From assembly GCA_021787735.1 (NCBI GenBank), contig JAJYLL010000029.1, forward strand, positions 1-45,019: a stretch of DNA of 45,019 nucleotides, read 5' to 3'. A program made the position numbers and the translations under genes. Below the pieces are notes generated by a model. The model made no database searches and was not told the origin of the DNA. It saw only the letters and a list, made by a program, of their open reading frames with translations. Origin of the DNA: Acidobacteriota bacterium. Its GTDB lineage: Bacteria > Acidobacteriota > Terriglobia > UBA7540. Below, one piece after another: positions 33,647-41,785 of this stretch; the first letter of the stretch is position 1, and each line of letters begins with the position of its first letter.

Positions 33647-34627
33647 ATGGACGAGACGCTCCATTTTATTCTGCAACACGGTTACCTGGTGCTCGCTGCG
33701 TGGGTCTTCATCGAGCAGATAGGACTACCCCTGCCGTCGCTCCCGGGCCTGCTTGCCGGCGGCGCGCTGGCGGGCATGGGCCATCTGAACCCAGCGCTGG
33801 TTGTCCTTTTTCCCGCTATGGGAGCGCTGCTGGCGGACGTCACCTGGTATTACCTGGGCAAATACCGCGGCGCCAAGGTCCTCAACGTTCTTTGCCGGAT
33901 CTCGCTGGAGCCGGATTCGTGCATCCGAAACACTGAGAACCGTTTTGCGCGGAGCGGCCCAAACGCACTGGTGATTGCGAAGTTTGTACCTGGCTTGAGC
34001 ACTGCCGCGCCGCCGCTGGCGGGGATGTTCGGAATGCGGCTTACCCGCTTCCTGTTTTTCGACGGGGCCGGCGCCGTGATCTACAACGGCCTGTTTGTGT
34101 CCCTCGGACTCGTTTTCGGCAGACAATTGGACAAGGCTGCTCAAATCGCCCTGGGCCTTGGGGCAGGACTCTTACTGCTGATGGCTGGCGGCCTGGGTGC
34201 GTACCTCACCTGGAAATACGCTCAGCGGCAGAGGTTCCTGCGATCACTTCGCGTGAATCGGATTACTGCTGAGGAACTAAAACGGAAGATCGACTCAGGC
34301 GAAAAGATTGCGATTGTGGACCTGCGGCACTCGATGGATTTTGAGGCTGACCCCAACACCATTCCCGGCGCGCTGTTTCTGCCCTCGGAGGAATTTGACC
34401 GGCGGCACCATGAGATACCGGTTGACCGTGAACTGATCCTTTTCTGTACTTGACCGAACGAAGCCAGCAGCGCCCGTGTGGCGCTGATGCTGAAACGGCG
34501 GGGCATTACCCGCGTGCGGCCGCTTGCCGGCGGCCTGGCCGATTGGAAAGGGAAGGGGTTCCCGCTGGAAAGCAGAAAGACCACTCCAAAACAACCTACC
34601 CTGGAACAGAGTGCCGAGACGGCATAG
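33647..34627 (+). CDS. DedA family membrane protein fused to a rhodanese domain, candidate selenoprotein with in-frame TGA
   Basis: Residues 1 to about 195 are a DedA/SNARE-associated membrane domain (FIEQIGLPLPSLPGLLAGG, KFVPGLSTAAPPLAGMFG). A cytoplasmic rhodanese domain follows (AEELKRKIDSGEKIAIVDLRH, IPGALFLPSEEF). The frame meets TGA at 34451-34453 in LILFCT-TGA-PNEASSARVALML and then continues for 57 codons with good rhodanese sequence (GITRVRPLAGGLADWKGKG) to TAG at 34625-34627. Homologues, as I recall them, carry C-x-C-PNEA here, so TGA stands at a Cys, two residues after the predicted nucleophile Cys267. A hairpin follows at bacterial SECIS distance. Alternatives are a nonsense mutation or sequencing error; then the product ends at residue 268 inside the active-site loop. 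Confidence 0.7.
34465..34489 (+). promoter_or_regulatory. Candidate bacterial SECIS hairpin
   Basis: Seven contiguous pairs (CAGCGCC 34468-34474 with GGCGCTG 34480-34486) close a 5-base loop CGTGT. Below a single G-A mismatch two more pairs extend the stem (34465-34466 with 34488-34489). The loop begins 21 bases after the in-frame TGA and has G at its second position. That fits the general bacterial pattern: a stem-loop about 16-37 bases downstream with G in the first two loop bases. Coding constraint on Ala/Arg codons could also create such a hairpin by chance. Confidence 0.45.
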
Positions 34628-34661
34628 TCCCTGGCGCTCCGGTCAAATAACCAATGATAAA

Positions 34662-35903
34662 TTAAAGCGCCAGAAGCAGCGGATTCTCGAGAATCTGTTG
34701 CAGCGTTTGGAGGAACTTTGCTCCCGTTGCACCATCAACCACGCGATGGTCGCAGGAGAGGGTCATCCGGCAGCGGTGGCCGATAACGATGTGCCCGTTT
34801 TCGACCACGGGTTTTTCTTCCACCGAGCCGATCGCCAGGATGGCGCCCTCCGGCGGGTTGATCACCGCCGAAAATTCCACAATGCCCATCATGCCAAGGT
34901 TTGAAACGCTGAAGGTCCCACCCGTGTATTCCTCGGGCTTCAGCTTGCGGGTGCGCGCCCGGGCGATCAGGTCCTTGGATTCAGCCGAGATCTGCTGAAG
35001 TGTTTTGAAATTGCAATCGCGTACCACGGGCGTGATAAGCCCACCGCCTTCAATGGCGACCGCGATGCCGAGATGGATGCGGTTGTGGTAACGGATGGCG
35101 CTGCCAGTAAAGCTGGCGTTGACGTCGGGATGCTGTGTCAGCGCGACCGCGCAGGCCTTGACGATGATGTCGTTGTAAGTCAGCTTCAAGTCAGGGTTCA
35201 GCTTGTTTGCCGACTCGCGAAGTTCCTTCGCCTTCTTCATATCCACATCAATGGTCAGATAGAAGTGGGGAACCGGGCCGAGGCTTTGAGCCAGTCGCTG
35301 CGCAATGGTCTTGCGCATCTGGCTGAGAGGTTCATCGCGAAATTCGGGGCCGTGAGGAGCAAATTGCGGAACAGGGACGGCTGAAGGAGCGCTTGTGGCC
35401 GTTGCCGATTCAACGTCACGGCGGATGATGCGCCCACCGGGGCCTGAGCCCTGAATCGTTGCAAGATCGAGGCCGGCCTCGTGCGCGATGCGGCGCGCCA
35501 AAGGTGAAGCGAAAATGCGTCCTGTTGCTGCTGCGGACGCTGCCGGTTGCTGGGCCGGAACTGCCTGGGCAGGCTGGGGAGCTTGAGCGGCAGGGGCTTC
35601 CTTGTGCTCGGCCGGGGCCGCGGGAGCTCCGCCATTGGGGGAAATAAGCGATGAGATATCCTCTTCGGCTTTGCCGATGACAGCCAGCATCTGACCGACG
35701 GGAACGGTCTCTCCTGCCTGTACCAGGACTTTGCGTAGGACGCCGGAAGCCATCGATTCGACTTCCATATCGACTTTGTCGGTTTCAATTTCAACCAGAG
35801 CGTCGCCGCTTGCGATCTGCTCACCTTCGTTTTTGAGCCACTTCAGGACCTTGCCCTCGGTCATGGTGTCGCTGCCCTTGGGCATGAGAACTCGAGTTGC
35901 CAT
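34662..35903 (-). CDS. pdhC: Pyruvate dehydrogenase E2, dihydrolipoamide acetyltransferase
   Basis: Core acyltransferase of a 2-oxoacid dehydrogenase complex, 413 aa. One lipoyl domain (residues 1-78) carries Lys43 in ETDKVDMEVES. An Ala/Pro/Gln-rich linker (about 90-130) leads to a peripheral subunit-binding domain (FASPLARRIAHEAGLDLATIQGSG, about 131-165), a second linker and the catalytic domain with His386 in DHRVVDGATGAKFL. It transfers acetyl groups to CoA. It is last in the E1alpha-E1beta-E2 operon, 29 bases after pdhB. E3 (lipoamide dehydrogenase) is not in the window. Substrate choice between pyruvate, acetoin and branched-chain acids is by similarity only. Confidence 0.92.
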   Translation of the reverse strand: MATRVLMPKGSDTMTEGKVLKWLKNEGEQIASGDALVEIETDKVDMEVESMASGVLRKVLVQAGETVPVGQMLAVIGKAEEDISSLISPNGGAPAAPAEHKEAPAAQAPQPAQAVPAQQPAASAAATGRIFASPLARRIAHEAGLDLATIQGSGPGGRIIRRDVESATATSAPSAVPVPQFAPHGPEFRDEPLSQMRKTIAQRLAQSLGPVPHFYLTIDVDMKKAKELRESANKLNPDLKLTYNDIIVKACAVALTQHPDVNASFTGSAIRYHNRIHLGIAVAIEGGGLITPVVRDCNFKTLQQISAESKDLIARARTRKLKPEEYTGGTFSVSNLGMMGIVEFSAVINPPEGAILAIGSVEEKPVVENGHIVIGHRCRMTLSCDHRVVDGATGAKFLQTLQQILENPLLLAL

Positions 35904-35932
35904 GCGTAACCCCTTGAGAAAGTTTGGCCGGG

Positions 35933-36913
35933 CTAATTCTTGTACGTTACCCGGTGAACGGCGTCAATGACGCGGGCTTTGTCCGGCGCGCAAAGGCGCT
36001 CCAGCGGCTTGGCGTAGGGCATGGGAACGTCAACGCCCGTGACGCGCAGGATGGGAGCATCAAGATAATCGAATGCCTGGTGTTGGATGGTGTCGACCAC
36101 CTGGGCGCCAATCCCGCAGAAGGGCCAGCCTTCTTCCACCACCACGGCCCGGTTGGTCTTTTGAATGGACTGAATGATGCTCTCGGTGTCGAGCGGACGA
36201 AGCGTCCGTGGATCGAGGACTTCGGCGTCAATTCCTTCCTTCTCGAGTTCCTCGGCCGCCTGCAGTGCTACATGGACCATCTTGGCGTGTGCAATCAACG
36301 TAACGTCTTTGCCGGGGCGCTTGATGTCTGCAACGCCCAGTGGAATCGTGTATTCGCCTTCCGGAACTTCGCCCTTCAGTCCGTAGAGGACTTCCGATTC
36401 GATAAATACAACCGTGTTGTTGTCGCGAATCGAGGACTTCAGCAGGCCCTTGGCATCCGCGGGGGTGGAAGGCGTTACAACTTTCAGTCCCGGAACGTGG
36501 CAGAACCATGCTTCCAGCGCCTGCGAGTGTTGCGCGCCAAGCTGGTGGCCTGCGCCGCCCGGCCCGCGAACAACCATCGGCACGCCAATCTGGCCGCCGG
36601 ACATATAAAGCATCTTGGCGGCGCTGTTCACCATCTGGTCAAGCGCCAGCAGCGAAAAGTTGAACGTCATCATTTCAACGATCGGCCGGAGCCCCCCCAT
36701 GGCGGCGCCCACGCCAAGACCTGTGAAACCGAGCTCGGTGATCGGCGTATCGAGAACACGCTTGGGGCCAAATTCGTCGAGCAAGCCCTTGCTGACCTTA
36801 TAGGCGCCGTTGTATGCGCCGACTTCTTCGCCCATCAGGAAGACCGTTTCGTCGCGCTGCATTTCTTCGCGCATCGCCTGATTCAGCGCTTCCCTGAATG
36901 CTATAACTGCCAT
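35933..36913 (-). CDS. pdhB: Pyruvate dehydrogenase E1 component, beta subunit
   Basis: 326-aa beta subunit of the thiamine-diphosphate decarboxylase E1. Landmarks: FLMGEEVGAYNGAYKVSKGL with the ThDP-site Glu, DTPITELGFTGLGVGAAMGG, KMLYMSGGQIGVPMVVRGPGG, HSQALEAWFCHVPGLKVVTPS and the C-terminal TGVDVPMPYAKPLE typical of transketolase C-terminal domains. ATG start at 36911-36913 behind GAGGAGC. It forms an alpha2beta2 enzyme with PdhA, which is encoded about 100 bases upstream on the same strand. Confidence 0.94.
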   Translation of the reverse strand: MAVIAFREALNQAMREEMQRDETVFLMGEEVGAYNGAYKVSKGLLDEFGPKRVLDTPITELGFTGLGVGAAMGGLRPIVEMMTFNFSLLALDQMVNSAAKMLYMSGGQIGVPMVVRGPGGAGHQLGAQHSQALEAWFCHVPGLKVVTPSTPADAKGLLKSSIRDNNTVVFIESEVLYGLKGEVPEGEYTIPLGVADIKRPGKDVTLIAHAKMVHVALQAAEELEKEGIDAEVLDPRTLRPLDTESIIQSIQKTNRAVVVEEGWPFCGIGAQVVDTIQHQAFDYLDAPILRVTGVDVPMPYAKPLERLCAPDKARVIDAVHRVTYKN

Positions 36914-37018
36914 TGGTGCTCCTCGATCTTTCTTTTGGCGGCGGTAGGGCGGCCTGACATATCCGAAGGCCCGGTCGCCGCAGGTTAATAGAACTTGAAT
37001 GCCTTTGTTCAGCCCGGC

Positions 37019-38077
37019 TTACGGGAGATAGACGTTTGTTGTCAGATCTTCGGCCGTGGGGTCGGGACTTTCGTCCGCGAACGTCACAGCCTGGCCGACG
37101 ACTTCCCGGATCTTGCTGTCCAAGTCGTCGATATATTCCTGGTTGATAATGCCAAGAGATTCCAGCGTGGAAGTATATCGCTTGATGGGATCGCGCTGCC
37201 GGTGTTCGGCGAGTTCTTCCTTGGTGCGGTAAGTGCCATGGGCCGGGTCAGACATCGAGTGGCCCATAAAGCGGTAAGTCCTGGCTTCGATCAACGTGGG
37301 AAGGTTTTCCTTGCGGGCCCGCTCAACTGCTTCCGAAAGCCCGTCATAGACCGACAGCACGTCCATGCCGTCCACCACGGCCCGGGCCATTTCATAAGAC
37401 CCGGCTTTTTCTGAAAGGTTACGGATGGATGAGGTCTTCAGAATCGGAGTCCCCATGCCGAATTCGTTGTTTTCGATGATAAAGATGACCGGCAGCTTCC
37501 ACAACTGGGCAAGATTCAGTGATTCGTGGAAGGAACCAATGTTTACGGCTGCCTCGCCAAAGAAGCACAAGGTCACACGCGGCTGGTTTAGGTACTTGGC
37601 AGCGAAAGCCACACCGGCGGCCAGCGGGATCTGCCCGCCCACGATGCCGTGCCCGCCCAGGAAGCCCAGGCTCTGGTCAAAAATGTGCATCGAGCCGCCC
37701 TTGCCTTTTGAGCAACCCGTGCTCTTACCGAAAAGCTCCGCCATGACGGGGCCGGGATCCATGCTGCGGGCCAGTGCATGGCCGTGCTCGCGGTAGGAGC
37801 AGAGGACGGCATCCTGCGGCTCAAGAGCTGTGATGGCCCCGACTGCCACAGCTTCCTGGCCGATGTACAGGTGGCAGAAGCCTCCAATCTTTCCAAGCGT
37901 GTACATTTCGGCACACTTCTCTTCAAAGCGCCGGACCAGCAACATTTTTTCCAGAAGATCCTTTAAAAGTTGAGGGTCTTTCTGGCGGGCACGCTCCTGC
38001 TGTTCGGCCAGTTGGGCTTCTGCCCCGCCGGCCTCTGGAACGTGCACGGCGCCTCGGCTGGAATTGCCGGATTTCAT
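37019..38077 (-). CDS. pdhA: Pyruvate dehydrogenase E1 component, alpha subunit
   Basis: 352-aa alpha subunit that binds thiamine diphosphate and decarboxylates the 2-oxoacid. ATG 38075-38077 is fixed by GCAGGAGG eight bases upstream. The order of motifs is normal: MLLVRRFEEKCAEMY, GQEAVAVGAI, YREHGHALAR, KGKGGSMHIFD, HGIVGGQIPLAAGVAFA, then the ThDP motif region and the phosphorylation-loop RTYRFMGHSMSDP. One oddity: the ThDP motif that usually begins GDG reads GEA at 174-176 (FFGEAAVNIGSFHES), so Glu replaces the Mg2+-binding Asp; the later ENNEFG is present. First gene of pdhABC. Confidence 0.93.
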   Translation of the reverse strand: MKSGNSSRGAVHVPEAGGAEAQLAEQQERARQKDPQLLKDLLEKMLLVRRFEEKCAEMYTLGKIGGFCHLYIGQEAVAVGAITALEPQDAVLCSYREHGHALARSMDPGPVMAELFGKSTGCSKGKGGSMHIFDQSLGFLGGHGIVGGQIPLAAGVAFAAKYLNQPRVTLCFFGEAAVNIGSFHESLNLAQLWKLPVIFIIENNEFGMGTPILKTSSIRNLSEKAGSYEMARAVVDGMDVLSVYDGLSEAVERARKENLPTLIEARTYRFMGHSMSDPAHGTYRTKEELAEHRQRDPIKRYTSTLESLGIINQEYIDDLDSKIREVVGQAVTFADESPDPTAEDLTTNVYLP

Positions 38078-38272
38078 GATTAAGCCTCCTGCTTTTTCCT
38101 GTTCTTCCCAAGATTTGCGGGCTGTGCCGCAGTGAACGCTCACAGAGCGTCGGGCAAGCGGCTATTAGGATAACCCAATATTTTACAATAAGCCTAAGAT
38201 TTTGGGCAGGGCAGATCAACACTGGATGGCCTGCAGAAGTATAGAAAAAAGTTATGGGAGGTAGAAAAGATT

Positions 38273-38686
38273 ATGAAATCATTCACGCAGTACCTGTGGT
38301 TTAACACCAAGAAAAAGCGCGAGTTTATTGACATTACGCCGGAACTAGAAAAGGCTCTGGCGGCTGCTCAGATTCAGGAGGGCTTGATTTTGGCTTCCGC
38401 CATGCACATCACGGCTGGGGTCTATATCAATGACGCAGAGGACGGGTTGATCGCCGACATCGATGAGTGGCTGGAGAAGCTTGCGCCGTTCCGCGCCGAT
38501 TACCGCCACCATCGGACGGGCGAGACCAACGGTGATGCCCACCTGAAGAACCTTCTGGTTGGGCATCAGGTGCTGGTGCCAGTCACCAAGGGCCGACTTG
38601 ACCTCGGCCCCTGGCAACAGGTCTACTACGCAGAGTTTGACGGCCAGCGCCGCAAACGAGTCCTGATCAAAGCCATCGGAGAGTAG
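38273..38686 (+). CDS. yjbQ: YjbQ/UPF0047 family protein
   Basis: 137-aa single-domain protein of the YjbQ family, some members of which show thiamine-phosphate synthase activity. Conserved sites: [70 protein letters not shown] and [16 protein letters not shown]; the His/Glu/Asp cluster forms the presumed metal or active site. ATG 38273 follows GGGAGG. It is divergent from pdhA, with about 195 bases between them. A functional link to ThDP-dependent PdhAB is possible but not shown. Confidence 0.92.
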   Translation: MKSFTQYLWFNTKKKREFIDITPELEKALAAAQIQEGLILASAMHITAGVYINDAEDGLIADIDEWLEKLAPFRADYRHHRTGETNGDAHLKNLLVGHQVLVPVTKGRLDLGPWQQVYYAEFDGQRRKRVLIKAIGE

Positions 38687-38716
38687 CAACCTCCGGCCAG
38701 CTTCAATTCAGCGGGC

Positions 38717-40192
38717 TCACTCCACTCGTTTGCCGTTGGTGCTGTACACCTCAAGCGGGCCGTATTTCTTGAGCGCATCCTTGATTTGCTTGCCGTCGCC
38801 GACGCAAACCACCTGGAGACGGTCGAGATCGAAATATTTCCTGGCGGTCTCGCGCACGACCTCGGGCGTTACCTTGGCAACCTGCTCTGGGTAGTTGTCC
38901 CAGTAATCCTGCGGAAGCTTATAGTAATCGACGGTCAGCCAGGCGTTCAGCAGGGTCGAAGGGCTCTCCAGCGAAAGGGCAAAACTGGACACGATGGCGC
39001 GCCGGGCTTCGTCCAGTTCCTGGTCCGGCACATCCTCATTCCGGATCTTCTTAAACTCATCCATTAATGCTTCCATCGAGCCGTCGGTCACTGCCGTGCG
39101 GACTTCGGTGGAAGCGATCCATGGGCCGGGGTAGATGTCTGAACGGAAGTAGCTGTAGGCCCCGTAGGTGTAACCTTTCTCTTCGCGCAGGTCCAAGAAC
39201 AGCCGGGCTGCGGGTCCGCCGCCCAGGATGTGGTTGGTGACCACAAGGGGAATGTAGTTGGAATCATTGCGGCGCAAGGACCGGTTGCCGGCCATGATGT
39301 TGGTCTGGACGGAATCCGGCCGATCTACCAGCACCACCTTCGCCGCCGCGGGCCCGGGCAGTGGCGGAAGCTCGGCACCGTTGATGGGATGACTCTTCCA
39401 GGCGCCGAAATACTTTTTGATGAGCGGCACGATGGAGTCAAATTCCACGTCGCCCGCCACGCCCAGGATGGCGTTGTTTGGAACGTAGTATTCGCTGTGG
39501 AATTTCTCCAGGTCAGCGCGCGTCGCGTTGTTTACGGACGCTGGCGTGGGCACAACTTCGGAAGCAGGGAAATTGCCGTAAAGGACGCTATAGAACCTTT
39601 CGCGCGCCAGGAAGCTGGGCTCAGACCGCATCTGCTGCAGGTCGGCGAGTTGCCGCTTCTTGTATTTGGCGAGCTCAACTTCCGGGAACGTCGGGTTCAG
39701 GACAACGTCGCTCATCAATTCGAGAATGCGATCGGTGTTTTCTACCAGGCCCGAAGCCGTAACGGTTGAGATGTTGCGGCCGAAATCAGCTGAAGCGCCC
39801 AGGCTGGCCCCAATGTCGTCAACGTCCTTGGCAATCTGCGCGCTGCTGCGATGTGTTGTTCCTTCGCGCAGCATGTCGGCGGTGAATTTGGCTAGGCCGG
39901 GAAGATTGCTGGGGTCGTCCAGGGCCCCGGTCTTGATCCAGAGCATGAAGGCCACTGTGGGGAGTTTGTGGCGTTCCAGCACAAGGATGTCAAGCCCGTT
40001 GTCCAGCTTGATTTCCCGGGGCCGCGGCAATTTGACGCGCAGGATCTCCTTGTTAACGGGCGCTCGATTCAGCCGCACCACCTTGCTAAGCGGGACAGCC
40101 TTGCTTCCCTCCATGCCTTGTCCAAGGAGGGTGATGCTGCAGGTCCCAAACATCAGAGCTGCACTGAATAAAACCAGAAATGTCCTTTTCAC
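38717..40192 (-). CDS. M16 family peptidase-like protein, probably the non-catalytic subunit
   Basis: About 491 aa with a signal peptide (FLVLFSAALMFGTCSITLLGQG) and the two-domain M16B fold. At the position of the zinc motif HxxEH the sequence reads GLAKFTADMLREGTT, so the metal ligands are absent. It keeps the R/Y-rich C-terminal site (LREEKGYTYGAYSYFRSD) that M16 partners use to bind substrate. GTG at 40190-40192 is preferred because AAAGGAGG lies 7 bases upstream; an earlier in-frame GTG overlaps that site. It starts 13 bases after the catalytic M16 gene, so the two likely form a heterodimer in the periplasm. Confidence 0.9.
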   Translation of the reverse strand: MKRTFLVLFSAALMFGTCSITLLGQGMEGSKAVPLSKVVRLNRAPVNKEILRVKLPRPREIKLDNGLDILVLERHKLPTVAFMLWIKTGALDDPSNLPGLAKFTADMLREGTTHRSSAQIAKDVDDIGASLGASADFGRNISTVTASGLVENTDRILELMSDVVLNPTFPEVELAKYKKRQLADLQQMRSEPSFLARERFYSVLYGNFPASEVVPTPASVNNATRADLEKFHSEYYVPNNAILGVAGDVEFDSIVPLIKKYFGAWKSHPINGAELPPLPGPAAAKVVLVDRPDSVQTNIMAGNRSLRRNDSNYIPLVVTNHILGGGPAARLFLDLREEKGYTYGAYSYFRSDIYPGPWIASTEVRTAVTDGSMEALMDEFKKIRNEDVPDQELDEARRAIVSSFALSLESPSTLLNAWLTVDYYKLPQDYWDNYPEQVAKVTPEVVRETARKYFDLDRLQVVCVGDGKQIKDALKKYGPLEVYSTNGKRVE

Positions 40193-40204
40193 TTTCACCC
40201 TCCT

Positions 40205-41563
40205 TTAGCGGCTTGCCGCCGTGGTTTCTTGCTGGGCCGGCAGGTCAATGACAACTGCCTGCGACCGGGGAATCAAATACTTGTTGGCGACTTCTTTTAC
40301 CTGCGCCGCCGTCACAGCATTGTATTTGTCAAAGATGGTGTTGATCAGGTCGGGATCGTTGAACTTGACGGCATATTCGCCAATTCGAATGGCCGTGTAA
40401 AGGTCCGATTGCCGGGCCTGGATCTGCTGGCGGCGGAACTGGGCACGGACCTTTTCCATTTCAGCTTCCGTGACGTCATCCTTCCTGATGGCAGCAATTT
40501 CCGCCTCGATGGCGTTCTCCAAATCCTCAGTCTTGACACCGGGCCGCGGAACCGCGACCACATAGAAAAGGCTGGGACCCGTTCGCGCGTCGGCCTGTAC
40601 TTCGATGGAGGTCGCCAACTGCTTGTCCTTTACGAGGTGCTGATAGAGGCGTGAACTCTGGCCCGTACTCAAAATGTTCGCAAGCACCTGGAGTGCGTAA
40701 CCGTCCGCCGTGTTGCCGGCAGGAATGTGGAAGGCCATCAGGATCATTGGCAGGCGCGCCAGCGGATCCATCATGGTTTCCCGCCGCTCGCCGTAATGCT
40801 CCGGTTCCGTGAGATCGGGCTTGGGAGGCGCGGGCTGCGAGGGGATGTCGCCGAAATATTTCTTTACCTGTTCCAGCGCCAGCGTGGGATCAAGGTCGCC
40901 CACCAGGGTCAGGACGGCGTTGTTCGGCGCGTAGTAAATGCGGAAGAAATTCTGCACATCTGCAACGGTAGCCGCGTTCAGGTCCGCCATGGAGCCGATC
41001 ACCGAGTGCTTGTAGGCAAAGTTGTCATACGCAAGGTTGTCGATTTCAAGGTAGGCCTTGCCGTAAGGCTGGTTGTCGATGCCCAGGCGCCGTTCTTCCT
41101 GGACAGCGTTGCGCTGGTTGTCCAGATTGGTTTGGTTTACAGCAAGCGAGCGCATGCGGTCGCTTTCAAGGAAAAGCGCGAGGTCCAACTGGTTCTTCGG
41201 CAGCATTTCAAAGTAGTTGGTGCGGTCCTCGGTGGTGCTTCCGTTCATGTCGCCGCCGTTGTTTTCAACCAGGATCATGTGCTCGCCCTTGCCCACGTTC
41301 TTCGAGCCCTGGAACATCATGTGCTCGAACAGGTGCGCGAAGCCTGTCCTGCCGGGCCTTTCACTGTGCGAACCCACGTTGTAAGTGACAGCGATCGCAA
41401 AGACGGGTGCCGTGCGGTCCGGAGCAATGATGACCCGCAGACCATTGGAGAGACGCTGATCGGTATAGTTCAGATGCGGGACACGAAGTTCCGCAGCAGC
41501 CAGCGCCTGTGCCAACAACAAAACAGCCGCCAGCCATAAGGTGCCTGTTCGGTATCTTTTCAT
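40205..41563 (-). CDS. M16 family zinc metallopeptidase, catalytic subunit
   Basis: 452 aa from ATG 41561-41563 (AGGGAG upstream). The signal peptide (LWLAAVLLLAQALAAAE) indicates export. The inverted zinc motif is His77-Leu-Phe-Glu-His81, with the distal Glu in NAVQEERRLGIDN. The C-terminal M16 domain follows after residue 250. Peptidases of this type cleave small peptides inside a clam-shell chamber. The downstream gene codes for an M16 protein without the motif but with the C-terminal binding region, giving the usual active/inactive pair of M16B enzymes. Confidence 0.93.
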   Translation of the reverse strand: MKRYRTGTLWLAAVLLLAQALAAAELRVPHLNYTDQRLSNGLRVIIAPDRTAPVFAIAVTYNVGSHSERPGRTGFAHLFEHMMFQGSKNVGKGEHMILVENNGGDMNGSTTEDRTNYFEMLPKNQLDLALFLESDRMRSLAVNQTNLDNQRNAVQEERRLGIDNQPYGKAYLEIDNLAYDNFAYKHSVIGSMADLNAATVADVQNFFRIYYAPNNAVLTLVGDLDPTLALEQVKKYFGDIPSQPAPPKPDLTEPEHYGERRETMMDPLARLPMILMAFHIPAGNTADGYALQVLANILSTGQSSRLYQHLVKDKQLATSIEVQADARTGPSLFYVVAVPRPGVKTEDLENAIEAEIAAIRKDDVTEAEMEKVRAQFRRQQIQARQSDLYTAIRIGEYAVKFNDPDLINTIFDKYNAVTAAQVKEVANKYLIPRSQAVVIDLPAQQETTAASR

Positions 41564-41785
41564 GTGCAAGACTCCCTGGAGCCTCAAATGGTTTTTGCTT
41601 ACTCAGGAGGCCGGAATTGTCTGTCTCGGAATTGAGGCATCAGCTTCTTAATACGCTGTAATTGCGGCTGAAGTTCTGGAGCTATCACCGCCACAGCGAA
41701 TTCAAGACTACCTTTTTATATGAATGCAACTGGCAAGAATTATACCTTAGCTTTGGGTGGGGAGTCTTCATGGGAAGTTGCATTT

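Noticed and set aside
33647..34453. DedA protein that simply ends at TGA 34453
   Set aside because: That would stop in the middle of the rhodanese active-site loop while 57 codons of matching rhodanese sequence follow in the same frame.
35924..36988. 354-aa plus-strand frame opposite pdhB
   Set aside because: A shadow of the conserved pdhB codons on the other strand; composition is His/Asn/Arg-rich and not protein-like.
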